64,000 nt of DNA, from positions 3,100,001-3,164,000 of the forward strand of contig NZ_CP095078.1 in NCBI RefSeq assembly GCF_022919075.1. The letters are read 5' to 3'. Below, piece after piece: positions 1-8,546 of the stretch. The translations under genes were made by a program, and so were the position numbers. The notes beneath the pieces were generated by a model. It was given only the letters and a program-made list of their open reading frames with translations, was not told the origin of the DNA and ran no database searches. The DNA is from Nocardioides sp. W7 (lineage in GTDB: Bacteria; Actinomycetota; Actinomycetes; Propionibacteriales; Nocardioidaceae). Numbering within the stretch: the stretch's first letter is position 1; every line of letters begins with the position of its first letter.

Positions 1-1
1 C

Positions 2-241
2 GCGGTCGCCCGGTCGCGGGCACGCGTCGCCCAGGCACTGGCCGCGGGAGATCTCGACCAGCGCGCCCACCTCACCGGTCCGGACGACGAGCCCGCCAGC
101 CTGCGCCGGCTGGTATGCGACCTGATCGAGGAGTACGGCCGGCACACCGGCCACGCCGACCTGCTGCGCGAGGCCCTCGACGGCCGCGTCGGGGAGGACC
201 CGCCACCCCACTGGAAGCCCACGACAGGAGAACCCTCATGA
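2..241 (+). CDS. C-terminal end of a DinB/DUF664-family protein (5' end outside window)
   Basis: An open frame enters the window and reads 79 residues to a TGA at 239-241. Its tail contains a conserved-looking stretch, EEYGRHTGHADLLREALDG, which matches my memory of the C-terminus of DUF664 proteins in the DinB/YfiT superfamily; the His in HTGHADLLRE is expected to help bind the metal. These are small four-helix proteins, some acting as thiol-dependent transferases in actinobacteria; the substrate cannot be inferred. The stop overlaps the ATG of the next gene (ATGA), so the two are probably translationally coupled. The missing N-terminus limits confidence. Confidence 0.6.
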   Translation, partial: AVARSRARVAQALAAGDLDQRAHLTGPDDEPASLRRLVCDLIEEYGRHTGHADLLREALDGRVGEDPPPHWKPTTGEPS

Positions 242-792
242 CCACGCTCACCGGCCGTCCGCACACCGCCCTCGTCGTTGTCGACGTCCAGGTCGGCGTC
301 GTCGCCGACGCGCACGACCGGGACCGGGTCGTCGCGAACATCGCCACCGCTGTCGACAAGGCCCGCAGCGCCGGCGTACCGGTCGTCTGGGTGCAGCACT
401 CCCACCCCGAGTTCCTGCCCCGTGACTCCGACGGCTGGCAGTGGGTCCCCGAGCTGAAGGTCGACGAGTCCGAGCCGGTCGTCCACAAGACCTACCCCGA
501 CTCCTTCGAGGAGACCGAGCTGGAGGACGTGCTCGCCTCGCGCGGGGTCGGCCGGCTCGTGGTGACCGGCGCGCAGACCGACGAGTGCATCCGCTCGACC
601 CTGCACGGCGCGCTCGTCCGGGGGTACGACGCCACGCTCGTCGCCGACGCGCACACCACCGAGGACCAGAGCGAGTACGGCGCCCCGACGCCCGACCTCG
701 TCATCGCGCACACCAACCTCTACTGGACCTATCACCGCGCGCCCGGCCGGGAGGCCGGCACGGTCACGACGCAGGAGTTCGCCTTCGGCTGA
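238..792 (+). CDS. isochorismatase-family cysteine hydrolase
   Basis: This 184-residue protein has the length and fold signature of the isochorismatase-like hydrolases. The expected triad is visible: Asp16 in LVVVDVQVG, Lys84 in VVHKTYPDSF and Cys117 in VTGAQTDECI. The family cleaves C-N or C-O bonds in isochorismate, nicotinamide, carbamoyl sarcosine or biuret-like substrates; nothing here fixes the substrate. The ATG at 238 overlaps the stop of the DinB-like gene and is preceded by AGGAG at 227-231, so this start is preferred over an in-frame extension back to 115, which runs through the upstream gene in another frame. Confidence 0.8.
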   Translation: MTTLTGRPHTALVVVDVQVGVVADAHDRDRVVANIATAVDKARSAGVPVVWVQHSHPEFLPRDSDGWQWVPELKVDESEPVVHKTYPDSFEETELEDVLASRGVGRLVVTGAQTDECIRSTLHGALVRGYDATLVADAHTTEDQSEYGAPTPDLVIAHTNLYWTYHRAPGREAGTVTTQEFAFG

Positions 793-842
793 GCATCGGT
801 GCGCCGACGATGAGTCCGGGACGCGCGGTCGGTCTGCACCCC

Positions 843-1373
843 ATGACCGCCACCAACCTCGCCGACCTCTACGACCTGCCCCCGATGGAGTGGCGGGAGA
901 TCGTCACGCACCTCGACGCGGGCATCGCCCAGGCACCCGGTGCCGGGGGCCCGGACCGGCACACGTGCTGGCTGACGACCCTGAACCCCGACGGCAGCCC
1001 GCACGTGACCGCCCTGGGCGCGCTGTGGGTCGACGGCTCCTTCTGGTTCGAGACCGGTGCCACCACCCGCAAGGGACGCAATCTCTCCCGGGACCCGCGG
1101 TGTGCACTGAGCGTGGCGCTCCGCGACGTCGACCTGGTCGTCGAGGGCGCCGCCGAGCCGGTGTTCGACCCGGCCGTGGTGGCCGCGCGGGCCGCCGACT
1201 GGGCTGCCGAGGGCTGGCCGTGCGAGGTCGACGAGAGCGGCGTGGCGCTCACCGCGCCGTTCAGCGCCCCGTCGGCGGGCAAGCCGCCGTGGCTCGTCTA
1301 CCGGATCGTCGCTCGCCAGGCGATGGCGCTCTCGACCGTCGAGCCCGGGGGTGCCACCCGCTGGGCCTTCTGA
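843..1373 (+). CDS. pyridoxamine 5'-phosphate oxidase (PPOX)-family protein
   Basis: The 176-residue product begins MTATNLADLYDLPP and carries a split-barrel flavin-binding pattern (CWLTTLNPDGSPHVTALGAL, then WFETGATTRKGRNLSRDP), typical of actinobacterial PPOX proteins that bind FMN or F420. The substrate is unknown; F420-dependent quinone or biliverdin reductase activity is possible. An alternative in-frame ATG at 810 adds 11 residues; neither start has a strong ribosome site, and 843 was chosen because the domain homology starts soon after it. The gene converges on the enoyl-CoA hydratase, whose stop lies 8 bases downstream. Confidence 0.7.
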   Translation: MTATNLADLYDLPPMEWREIVTHLDAGIAQAPGAGGPDRHTCWLTTLNPDGSPHVTALGALWVDGSFWFETGATTRKGRNLSRDPRCALSVALRDVDLVVEGAAEPVFDPAVVAARAADWAAEGWPCEVDESGVALTAPFSAPSAGKPPWLVYRIVARQAMALSTVEPGGATRWAF

Positions 1374-1380
1374 GGCCGAC

Positions 1381-2163
1381 TCACCAGCCCGGCGGCAACG
1401 AGGTGAAGTCCGGCTCCCGGCCCTCGGCGAAGGCGGACAGCGCCTCGAGGTTCGCGGGCCCGCCCATCAGCTCGGCGAAGGCGGCGTTCTCGCGCTCGCG
1501 GGCGGCGTCGATCTCGGCGCGCAACGGCGCGGTCATGGTGCGCTTGACCGCGACCAGCGACGAGATCGGCCGCCGGGCCAGGAGCGCGGCGTGCCGGGTG
1601 GCCTCGGCCAGCAGGTCGTCGGGCTCGCAGACCCGCCAGACCAGCCCCATCTCCAGCGCCTCCTGCGCCGAGACCCACTCCGCCGAGAGCAGCACCCAGG
1701 CGGCGTCCTGGCGGCCGAGCAGCCGGGGGAGGAGGTACGACGAGGCCGCCTCCGGAGCGACGCCCAGCGAGGTGAACGGGCACTTGAGTCGGGCGGTGGA
1801 CGACATGAACGCCAGGTCGGCGAAGCCGAGGATCGTCGTACCGATGCCGAGCCCGACCCCGTTCACCGCGCACACCAGCGGCTTGGGGAAGTCGACCAGG
1901 GCGTCGACCAGCCCGACGAACCCGTGCTTCCCGCGCTCGAACGTCGGGTCGGTGGCGATCTTGTGCATCTCCAGCAGGTCGGTGCCGGCGCTGAAGCCCC
2001 GGCCGTTGCCGGTGAGCAGCACCACGGCCACCTCGGGGTCGGTGGCGGCGTCGAGCAGCGCCTGCGCGGTGGCGTCGTACAGCGCCTCGTTGAAGGCGTT
2101 GAGCGCCTCGGGCCGGTCCAGGGTGAGGGTGCGGACGCGATCGACGTCGGTGATCTGCAGCAT
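1381..2163 (-). CDS. enoyl-CoA hydratase/isomerase (crotonase family)
   Basis: This 260-residue crotonase-fold protein shows the oxyanion-hole stretches GRGFSAGTDL (about residue 55) and NGVGLGIGTTIL (about 100), and LGVAPEAASSYLLPRLLG, where the Glu matches one catalytic acid of enoyl-CoA hydratases. It should hydrate 2-enoyl-CoA esters in beta-oxidation. The start at 2163 has no Shine-Dalgarno sequence and may be leaderless. A perfect TnnAACnnGTTnnA box lies at 2174-2187, only 11 bases upstream, so this gene is a candidate outlying member of the KstR steroid regulon found from 13440 onward. The substrate could be a steroid side-chain or ring-derived enoyl-CoA, but that is inference. Confidence 0.85.
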   Translation of the reverse strand: MLQITDVDRVRTLTLDRPEALNAFNEALYDATAQALLDAATDPEVAVVLLTGNGRGFSAGTDLLEMHKIATDPTFERGKHGFVGLVDALVDFPKPLVCAVNGVGLGIGTTILGFADLAFMSSTARLKCPFTSLGVAPEAASSYLLPRLLGRQDAAWVLLSAEWVSAQEALEMGLVWRVCEPDDLLAEATRHAALLARRPISSLVAVKRTMTAPLRAEIDAARERENAAFAELMGGPANLEALSAFAEGREPDFTSLPPGW

Positions 2164-2173
2164 GGGGGGAGAC

Positions 2174-2187
2174 TAGAACAGGTTCCA
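2174..2187. promoter_or_regulatory. KstR-like operator upstream of the enoyl-CoA hydratase
   Basis: TAGAACAGGTTCCA matches TnnAACnnGTTnnA at all defined positions. It lies 11 bases before the hydratase start (minus strand) and 31 bases before the divergent glycosylase start. The central two bases are AG, whereas the six boxes further on have AC, so this is a slightly weaker case. Confidence 0.55.
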
Positions 2188-2217
2188 CCGTCGGTGTCCT
2201 GGGCTACGGTCGCCGTG

Positions 2218-3144
2218 ATGAGCTCGCAGACCCGCGTGTGGCGCCCCGACCGGCCGTGTTCGGTCGGGATGCTGCGCATCCACCGGCGTGGCGGCGGCGA
2301 CCCGACGTACCACCTCGAGGGCGACCGGCACTGGCGCGGCGTCCGCACCCCCGAGGGTCCGGCCACGCTGGCGATCCGCTCGCGACCCGCCGACGGCGAG
2401 ATCCACGCGGAGGCGTGGGGGCCCGGCGCGGAGTGGGTGCTGGCCTCCGTCCCCGGCCTGCTCGGCGCCGACGACGACCCGAGCGGCTTCGAGCCGCGCC
2501 ACCCCGTGCTGGTCGAGGCCGCCCGGCGGTACGGCGAGGTCCGCATCGGCCGCAGCGGTCTGGTGATGGAGTCGCTGGTGCCCGCCATCATCGAGCAGAA
2601 GGTCACCGGCCAGGAGGCGTTCGCCGGCTTCCGGATGCTGGTGCACCGTTTCGGCGAGCGGGCACCGGGACCGGGCGCCGACCGCCGCCTGTGGGTCCAG
2701 CCGGACCCCGCGACGCTGCGGACCATCCCGTCGTGGGAGTGGCTGCGGATGCACGTCGACCCGGCCCGCTCCCGCGTCGTCGTGACGGCGGCCCGGGTCG
2801 CCGACGCCCTCGAGCGGACCGCGACCGTGCCGCACGACGAGGCCCTGCGGCGACTCACGTCGATCCCCGGCATCGGTCGCTGGACGGCGGCGGAGACGAT
2901 GCAGCGCGCCCACGGCGACGCCGACGCGGTCTCCTTCGGCGACTACCACGTGGCCAAGGACATCGGCTGGGCGCTGACCGGCACCCCCTTCGACGACGAC
3001 GAGCTGGCGGCGTACCTCGAGCCCTGGCGGCCGCACCGGGGTCGGGTGCAGGCACTGGTCGGCCGGGCCGGGCTGCGCCGTCCGCGGCACGGCGCCCGGA
3101 TGGCCCCGCGCACGCACCTCCCGGCCCGGGTCACCCGTTCGTGA
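2218..3144 (+). CDS. DNA-3-methyladenine glycosylase II-type (HhH-GPD) protein
   Basis: The 308-residue protein has a helix-hairpin-helix motif LTSIPGIGRWTAAE (about residues 217-230), followed by the catalytic-Asp region SFGDYHVAKDIGWAL, as in AlkA-like glycosylases. It should remove alkylated purines from DNA in base excision repair. The N-terminal 100 residues correspond to the AlkA N-domain. The ATG at 2218 is the only start that fits the intergenic gap. The 3' end overlaps the convergent aldo/keto reductase by 14 bases. A KstR-like box lies 31 bases upstream, but DNA repair is not an expected target; the box more likely serves the divergent gene. Confidence 0.82.
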   Translation: MSSQTRVWRPDRPCSVGMLRIHRRGGGDPTYHLEGDRHWRGVRTPEGPATLAIRSRPADGEIHAEAWGPGAEWVLASVPGLLGADDDPSGFEPRHPVLVEAARRYGEVRIGRSGLVMESLVPAIIEQKVTGQEAFAGFRMLVHRFGERAPGPGADRRLWVQPDPATLRTIPSWEWLRMHVDPARSRVVVTAARVADALERTATVPHDEALRRLTSIPGIGRWTAAETMQRAHGDADAVSFGDYHVAKDIGWALTGTPFDDDELAAYLEPWRPHRGRVQALVGRAGLRRPRHGARMAPRTHLPARVTRS

Positions 3145-4180
3145 CGCTCCCGGCCGGCTGACGCCGCCGTCGCAGGGCCGGGTCGAGCAGCGCCGGCGGT
3201 GTGTCGAAGCGCTCGCCCGGCGCGACGTCCACGCCGGGGCTGACCACCTCGTCGATCGCGTCGAGCACGTCGTCACCGAGCACGGTGTCGGCCGCGGCGA
3301 GCTGGGAGTCCAGGTGCTCCCGCGTGCGCGGGCCGATGATCGCGCTGGTGATCGCCGGGTGGGCGGTCACGAACCCGAGCGCGAGCTGGATCAGCGTGAG
3401 CCCGGCCTGGTCGGCGATCACGGCGAGCCTCTCGACCGCCTCCAGCTTCGCCTGGTTCACCGGGACGGTGAGGTCGAAGCGGTCGGGCAGGAGGGTCGAC
3501 CGGTTGGTGCTGATCTCCCGGCCGGCCCGGATCGCGCCGGACAGCCAGCCGCCCGCGAGCGGGCTCCAGGCGAGGGTGCCGAGGCCGTACTCCTCGGTGA
3601 CCGGCAGCACGTGCGCCTCGATGCTGCGCTGAAGCAGGGAGTAGCCGGGCTGCTCGGTGACGAACCGGCCCAGGTGCCGCTCGCGCGCGGTCCACTGCGC
3701 CTGCACGATCCGGTACGCCGGGTACGTCGAGGAGCCGAAGTATCGGATCTTGCCCGCCCGCTGCAGGTCGGTGAGCGCGGAGAGGGTCTCCTCGTCGCTG
3801 ACGGTCGGGTCCCACCGGTGCACCTGGTAGAGGTCGACGTGGTCGACGCCGAGGCGGCGCAGGCTGTTCTCGAGCTCGGTGACGATCCAGCGCCGGGAGG
3901 TTCCCTGCTGGTTGCGTTCGTCGCTCATCGGACCCCACACCTTGGTGGCCAGCACGAGGTCGTCGCGGCGGCCGGCGATGGCCTTGCCCACCATCTCCTC
4001 CGACTCGCCGCGGCCGTACCAGTCGGCGGTGTCGATGACGTTCACGCCGGCCTCGAGGGCGGCGTCGACGATGGCCGAGGCCTCGTCCTGATCGGTGCGA
4101 CCGGCGGACCCGAAGTTCATCGCGCCGAGCGCGAGGGTGCTGACCCGGACGCCGGTGCGACCGAGGATGCGGTACTGCAT
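3131..4180 (-). CDS. aldo/keto reductase
   Basis: This 349-residue protein begins MQYRILGRTGVRVS and shows the AKR pattern: DTADWYGRGESEE (catalytic Asp and Tyr), LATKVWG (catalytic Lys) and YQVHRWDP (catalytic His). It should reduce an aldehyde or ketone with NADPH. The start at 4180 is preferred to the longer frame beginning at 4234 because AGGAGG (4189-4194, minus strand) sits 8 bases before it and the longer version would run through the operator. It is divergent from a TetR gene, with two perfect palindromes between them, the classic layout for a substrate-induced reductase. Confidence 0.88.
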   Translation of the reverse strand: MQYRILGRTGVRVSTLALGAMNFGSAGRTDQDEASAIVDAALEAGVNVIDTADWYGRGESEEMVGKAIAGRRDDLVLATKVWGPMSDERNQQGTSRRWIVTELENSLRRLGVDHVDLYQVHRWDPTVSDEETLSALTDLQRAGKIRYFGSSTYPAYRIVQAQWTARERHLGRFVTEQPGYSLLQRSIEAHVLPVTEEYGLGTLAWSPLAGGWLSGAIRAGREISTNRSTLLPDRFDLTVPVNQAKLEAVERLAVIADQAGLTLIQLALGFVTAHPAITSAIIGPRTREHLDSQLAAADTVLGDDVLDAIDEVVSPGVDVAPGERFDTPPALLDPALRRRRQPAGSVTNG

Positions 4181-4211
4181 GACGGGGACCTCCTGTGATG
4201 GCATGATGGAA

Positions 4212-4228
4212 GCGGAACATTGTTCCGC
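4212..4228. promoter_or_regulatory. TetR operator 1 (perfect 17-bp palindrome)
   Basis: GCGGAACATTGTTCCGC is a perfect inverted repeat around a single central base, upstream of both the reductase and the TetR gene. Its twin is at 4239-4255, with the centres 27 bp apart. The AAC...GTT spacing is three bases, so it is not a KstR box. Confidence 0.75.
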
Positions 4229-4238
4229 GATCAACCAT

Positions 4239-4255
4239 ACGGAACAATGTTCCGT
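4239..4255. promoter_or_regulatory. TetR operator 2 (perfect 17-bp palindrome)
   Basis: ACGGAACAATGTTCCGT is a perfect inverted repeat sharing the core GGAACAnTGTTCC with operator 1. It ends 26 bases before the TetR start, so occupancy would also block the regulator's own promoter (autoregulation). Confidence 0.75.
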
Positions 4256-4281
4256 TTAGCAATCGCTGGAGGAGAGGGACT

Positions 4282-4833
4282 GTGCCGCCTCGCAAGCGCG
4301 CCGACGCCCGGCGCAACGAGGAGACGCTGCTCACGGCTGCCGCCGCCGTGTTCGTGGAGGCCGGGGTGGAGGCGCCGGTACGCGCCATCGCGGCCCGCGC
4401 AGGAGTAGGGGTCGCCACGATCTACCGGCACTTCCCGACCCGGGCCGACCTGATCGTCGCCGTCTTCCGCCACCAGGTGGAGTCGTGCGCCGACGCCGCG
4501 CCCGAGCTGCTGGCCCGCCACGAGTCGCCGTACGACGCCCTCGTGGCCTGGATCGATCTGTTCGTCGACTTCGTCGCCACCAAGCACGGGCTGGCCGAGG
4601 TGCTGCAGTCCGACGCCGACGCCTTCGGTGCCCTGCACACCCTGTTCCTCGACCGACTGGTCCCGGCCTGCGTCGGCCTGCTCGACGCCGCCCGCGCCGC
4701 GGGCGAGGTGCGCGGCGACGTCGGAGCCGAGGCGCTGTTGCGCAGCGTCGGCAACCTGTGCGCGGGCGGCGCCTCGCCGGGCTACGAGCCGCGCCGGATG
4801 GTCGGCCTGCTGGTGGCGGGGCTGCGGGCCTGA
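4282..4833 (+). CDS. TetR-family transcriptional repressor
   Basis: The 183-residue protein has an N-terminal TetR helix-turn-helix (APVRAIAARAGVGVATIYRHFPTRADL, written here as two parts: APVRAIAARAGVG and VATIYRHFPTRADL, about residues 33-58) and a divergent ligand-binding C-terminus. The GTG start at 4282 follows GGAGGAGAGGG. It most likely represses itself and the divergent aldo/keto reductase through the two palindromes at 4212 and 4239. The ligand is unknown. Its stop abuts the convergent phospholipase D gene with no gap. Confidence 0.88.
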   Translation: MPPRKRADARRNEETLLTAAAAVFVEAGVEAPVRAIAARAGVGVATIYRHFPTRADLIVAVFRHQVESCADAAPELLARHESPYDALVAWIDLFVDFVATKHGLAEVLQSDADAFGALHTLFLDRLVPACVGLLDAARAAGEVRGDVGAEALLRSVGNLCAGGASPGYEPRRMVGLLVAGLRA

Positions 4834-6090
4834 CTACAGCAGCGGCCGCAGCGGCGCCAGCATCAGCTCGGTGAACTTGCGGTGCAGGTCGCGCGCCTCC
4901 CACTCGCTCTGGGTGAGCTCGAGGCAGTTGCTCTGGTCGGTCGCGAAGATCTCCTCCAGCGTCCGGGCGAACGCGTCGTCGAAGACCTCGACGTTGATCT
5001 CGTAGTTGCCCTGCAGGCTGAGCCGGTCGATGTTGGCGGTGCCGACGGTGGACCAGCTGCCGTCCACGGTCGAGGTCTTGGCGTGCACCATCGCGTCCTT
5101 GAAGCGGAAGATCCGCACGCCCGCGCCGAGCAGCTGGCTGAAGTAGCCCCGCGAGATCCAGTCGGCCACGATGTGGTTCGACTTCAGCGGCACGAGCAGG
5201 CGTACGTCGACCCCGCGGCGGGCGGCGTCCTTCATCGCGTCGACGAAGTCCTGGTCGGGGGTGAAGTAGGCCTGCGTCATCCAGACGTTGACGCTCGCCC
5301 GGTTGATCGCCTCGATGTACATCGAGCGGATGGGGAACATCCACAGCCGCGGCACGTTGCGGTGGATCCGGATCCGCGGCTCCCAGGTCGAGGCCGTCTC
5401 CAGCAGCAGCGGTCGCTCGCTGGTGCCGATCCGCCGGCGCCGGTTGAGGTTCCAGAAGTCGGCGAACGCGCGCTTGAGGTCCCACACGCCCGGCCCGGTG
5501 ATCCGGACGTGGGTGTCGCGCCACTCGGTCTCGTACGCCGACCCGATGTTGTAGCCGCCGACGAAGCCCTCGGTGTCGTCGACCACGAGGATCTTGCGGT
5601 GGTCGCGGCCGTAGCGGGCCAGGTCGAAGAAGCGCCAGCCGGCCGGGTAGACGGGGTAGCGCAGGACCTTCATGTTCGCCGGGAACATCTTGAACCGCGG
5701 CGAGACGACGAGGTTCGCGAAGCCGTCGTAGATGCAGAAGACCTCCACGCCCCGGTCGGCGGCCGCGGCCAGCGCTGCCTTGAACCGCTCGCCGACCTCG
5801 TCGCCCTTCCAGATGTAGGTCTCGAAGAGGATCTGCTTCTGGGCACCGTCGATGGCGGCCAGCATGGCGTCGTACAGGTCGCGACCGAAGGTGTACGTCG
5901 TCACCTCGCCGTCGCCGATCGGCACGGGCCGCGGCGGGGTGACGGGGAACGGCTTCGGCTTCTTGCCCCGGCGGCGGTAGGAGTCGACCAGCGACATCCC
6001 GACGGCGAGGACGAACTGGATGCCGAAGACGGCCAGCAGCGTCCGCCGGAGCACTCGCAGCACCCGATCCGTGGCCCTCGGTGCGCGCAT
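4834..6090 (-). CDS. phospholipase D/cardiolipin synthase-type membrane protein
   Basis: The 418-residue protein has one N-terminal membrane segment (about residues 14-34, [20 protein letters not shown]) followed by two HKD motifs, [10 protein letters not shown] (about 160) and HAKTSTVDG (about 333). This is the arrangement of bacterial cardiolipin synthases, which join two phosphatidylglycerols, or phosphatidylglycerol and CDP-DAG. Actinobacteria often use a CDP-alcohol phosphotransferase for cardiolipin instead, so another phospholipid transfer role is possible. The ATG at 6090 was chosen; a GTG at 6096 is an alternative. A much longer antisense frame running over uvrB to 8454 is not part of the gene. 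Confidence 0.82.
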   Translation of the reverse strand: MRAPRATDRVLRVLRRTLLAVFGIQFVLAVGMSLVDSYRRRGKKPKPFPVTPPRPVPIGDGEVTTYTFGRDLYDAMLAAIDGAQKQILFETYIWKGDEVGERFKAALAAAADRGVEVFCIYDGFANLVVSPRFKMFPANMKVLRYPVYPAGWRFFDLARYGRDHRKILVVDDTEGFVGGYNIGSAYETEWRDTHVRITGPGVWDLKRAFADFWNLNRRRRIGTSERPLLLETASTWEPRIRIHRNVPRLWMFPIRSMYIEAINRASVNVWMTQAYFTPDQDFVDAMKDAARRGVDVRLLVPLKSNHIVADWISRGYFSQLLGAGVRIFRFKDAMVHAKTSTVDGSWSTVGTANIDRLSLQGNYEINVEVFDDAFARTLEEIFATDQSNCLELTQSEWEARDLHRKFTELMLAPLRPLL

Positions 6091-6150
6091 CCTCACCGGG
6101 ACAACATAGCGACGAGCCGGACTGTCGGTGGCCCCGCCTACGCTGGACGC

Positions 6151-8277
6151 ATGCGTCCTGTCACCGATCTCGTGCGCCGGGTGGCGCCGTTCAAGGTCGA
6201 ATCCGACTATCAGCCGTCCGGCGACCAGCCTGCGGCGATCGAGGAGATCACCAAGCGGATCACCGGCGGCGTCGAGGACGTCGTCCTGCTGGGCGCCACC
6301 GGCACCGGCAAGACGGCCACCGTCGCCTGGGTCACCGAGCAGCTGCAGCGCCCGGTGCTCGTGCTCCAGCCCAACAAGACGCTCGCGGCGCAGTTCGCCA
6401 ACGAGCTGCGCCAGCTCTTCCCGAGCAACGCGGTCGAGTACTTCGTGAGCTACTACGACTACTACCAGCCTGAGGCCTACGTCCCGCAGACCGACACCTA
6501 CATCGAGAAGGACTCCTCGATCAACGAGGAGGTCGAGCGGCTGAGGCACAGCGCGACCAACAGCCTGCTCACCCGTCGCGACGTGATCGTGGTGAGCACC
6601 GTGTCGTGCATCTACGGCCTCGGCACCCCGCAGGAGTACGTCGACCGGATGCTGCGCCTGCGCGTGGGCGAGGAGCACGACCGCGACTCCGTGCTGCGGC
6701 AGCTCGTCCAGATCCAGTACACCCGCAACGACATGACCTTCACCCGCGGCACCTTCCGGGTCCGCGGCGACACCCTCGAGATCTTCCCGGTCTACGAGGA
6801 GCACGCGGTCCGCATCGAGTTCTTCGGCGACGAGATCGAGCGGCTGATGACCCTGCACGCCGTGACCGGCGAGGTGCTGACCGAGGACGAGGAGCTCTAC
6901 GTCTTCCCCGCGACCCACTACGTCGCCGGCCCGGAGCGGATGGAGCGGGCGATCACGGGCATCGAGCTGGAGCTGGAGGACCAGCTGGCGAAGTTCGAGC
7001 GCGAGGGCAAGCTGCTGGAGGCCCAGCGACTGCGGATGCGCACGACGTACGACGTCGAGATGATGCGCCAGATCGGATCCTGCTCCGGCATCGAGAACTA
7101 CTCCATGCACATGGACGGCCGCGAGCGCGGCACCGCCCCGAACACCCTGCTCGACTACTTCCCTGAGGACTTCGTGCTCGTGGTGGACGAGTCCCACGTC
7201 GCCGTCCCGCAGGTCGGTGGCATGTACGAGGGCGACATGTCCCGCAAGCGCAACCTGGTCGACCACGGCTTCCGGCTGCCGAGCGCGATGGACAACCGCC
7301 CGCTGCGCTGGGAGGAGTTCCTCGAGCGGATCGGCCAGACGATCTACCTCTCCGCGACGCCCGGCGACTACGAGCTCGACAAGGTCGGCGGAGACACCGT
7401 CGAGCAGATCATCCGTCCGACCGGCCTGATCGACCCCGAGGTCGTCATCAAGCCGACGAAGGGCCAGATCGACGACCTGATCCACGAGATCCGCACCCGC
7501 GCCGAGAAGGACGAGCGGGTCCTGGTCACGACCCTGACCAAGAAGATGTCCGAGGACCTCACCGACTACCTCCTCGACGCCGGCATCCGCACCCGCTACC
7601 TGCACTCCGAGATCGACACCCTGCGCCGCATCGAGCTGCTCCGCGAGCTCCGGATGGGCGAGTACGACGTGCTGGTCGGCATCAACCTCCTCCGCGAGGG
7701 CCTCGACCTGCCCGAGGTGTCGCTGGTGTCGATCCTCGACGCCGACAAGGAGGGCTTCCTGCGCTCCGACAAGTCGCTGATCCAGACGATCGGACGCGCG
7801 GCCCGCAACGTGTCGGGCCAGGTGCACATGTACGCCGACAAGATCACGCCGTCCATGGAGAAGGCGATCGAGGAGACCAACCGGCGCCGCGAGAAGCAGG
7901 TGGCCTACAACCTGGCCGCCGGCGTCGACCCGCAGCCGCTGCGCAAGAAGATCGCCGACATCACCGAGATGCTGGCGCGCGAGGACGAGAACACCCAGGC
8001 CCTGCTGGAGACCTGGGCCGGCACCGCGGCCAAGGGCCGGGCCGGCGGGGTGAAGGCGAAGCAGCCCGTCCCGTTGCTGCGCGAGGGCGACGCCGGCAGG
8101 CACGCGGCCGGCCTGGCCGGCATGCCCAGCTCCGATCTCGCCCAGCTCATCCAGGACCTCACCGACCAGATGCGCACCGCCGCCGCGGAGCTCCAGTTCG
8201 AGCTGGCCGCGCGCCTGCGCGACGAGATCTCGGAGCTCAAGAAGGAGCTCCGCCAGATGATGGAGGCGACGAAGTGA
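6151..8277 (+). CDS. uvrB: UvrABC excinuclease subunit B
   Basis: At 708 residues this is normal UvrB length. It shows the Walker A GATGTGKT (residues 48-55), the beta-hairpin [17 protein letters not shown] that probes the damaged strand, the helicase DESH box ([11 protein letters not shown], about 345), and a C-terminal UVR motif for UvrC contact ([18 protein letters not shown]). It takes over the lesion from UvrA and recruits UvrC in nucleotide excision repair. The ATG at 6151 starts [16 protein letters not shown]. It is divergent from the phospholipase D gene with 60 bases between them. No SOS box was recognised by eye. Confidence 0.97.
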   Translation: MRPVTDLVRRVAPFKVESDYQPSGDQPAAIEEITKRITGGVEDVVLLGATGTGKTATVAWVTEQLQRPVLVLQPNKTLAAQFANELRQLFPSNAVEYFVSYYDYYQPEAYVPQTDTYIEKDSSINEEVERLRHSATNSLLTRRDVIVVSTVSCIYGLGTPQEYVDRMLRLRVGEEHDRDSVLRQLVQIQYTRNDMTFTRGTFRVRGDTLEIFPVYEEHAVRIEFFGDEIERLMTLHAVTGEVLTEDEELYVFPATHYVAGPERMERAITGIELELEDQLAKFEREGKLLEAQRLRMRTTYDVEMMRQIGSCSGIENYSMHMDGRERGTAPNTLLDYFPEDFVLVVDESHVAVPQVGGMYEGDMSRKRNLVDHGFRLPSAMDNRPLRWEEFLERIGQTIYLSATPGDYELDKVGGDTVEQIIRPTGLIDPEVVIKPTKGQIDDLIHEIRTRAEKDERVLVTTLTKKMSEDLTDYLLDAGIRTRYLHSEIDTLRRIELLRELRMGEYDVLVGINLLREGLDLPEVSLVSILDADKEGFLRSDKSLIQTIGRAARNVSGQVHMYADKITPSMEKAIEETNRRREKQVAYNLAAGVDPQPLRKKIADITEMLAREDENTQALLETWAGTAAKGRAGGVKAKQPVPLLREGDAGRHAAGLAGMPSSDLAQLIQDLTDQMRTAAAELQFELAARLRDEISELKKELRQMMEATK

Positions 8278-8375
8278 GGAGGGGACGCCGAGCGAGGAAC
8301 GAGCTCGAGTGTCCCCGACGAGCGAGCGTCGGCGACCACGTGAGCGATCGCCGACGGCGGACCTGACTGCCGAGT
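8278..8375. repeat. GC-rich imperfect palindromic (REP-like) segment after uvrB
   Basis: Downstream of uvrB the sequence has GGGGAC...GTCCCC ends around AGCGAG/CTCGAG cores, then GACGAGCGAGCGTCGGCGA. It resembles the REP-like palindromes found inside pyrC and at the end of the DUF35 gene, but it is degenerate. No gene is seen in 8278-8546. Confidence 0.35.
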
Positions 8376-8404
8376 CGAGTCGGCACAACATTCGCGCCGA
8401 CTCG
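8376..8404. terminator. hairpin after uvrB, possible terminator
   Basis: CGAGTCGGC pairs with GCCGACTCG across an 11-base loop (9-bp perfect stem). There is no T tract, as is common in high-GC actinobacteria. The stem carries the same GCCGACTCG core as the palindromes at 44951 and 59259. Confidence 0.4.
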
Positions 8405-8546
8405 GCGGGCCGGGGGAGTGCGAGCCGGGGGAGGCCATCCCCGGCGCCGAGCATGATCCAGCCGCAGCACGGCTTCGGGCCGCGGGCGCGGCACCGCGTC
8501 GGGAGGCTGTTCAGGCGCCGTGTAGGCGGGTTCCTAGACTCGACGG

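Noticed and set aside
4212..4255. The GGAACAnTGTTCC palindromes as KstR boxes
   Set aside because: The AAC-GTT spacing is three bases, not two, and the flanks are different; they fit the neighbouring TetR instead.
4834..8454. 1206-residue minus-strand frame across uvrB
   Set aside because: Only its last 418 codons are the phospholipase D gene. The rest is the antisense of uvrB, low in complexity and rich in Leu/Arg/Asp/Val, as is normal for antisense frames in high-GC DNA.
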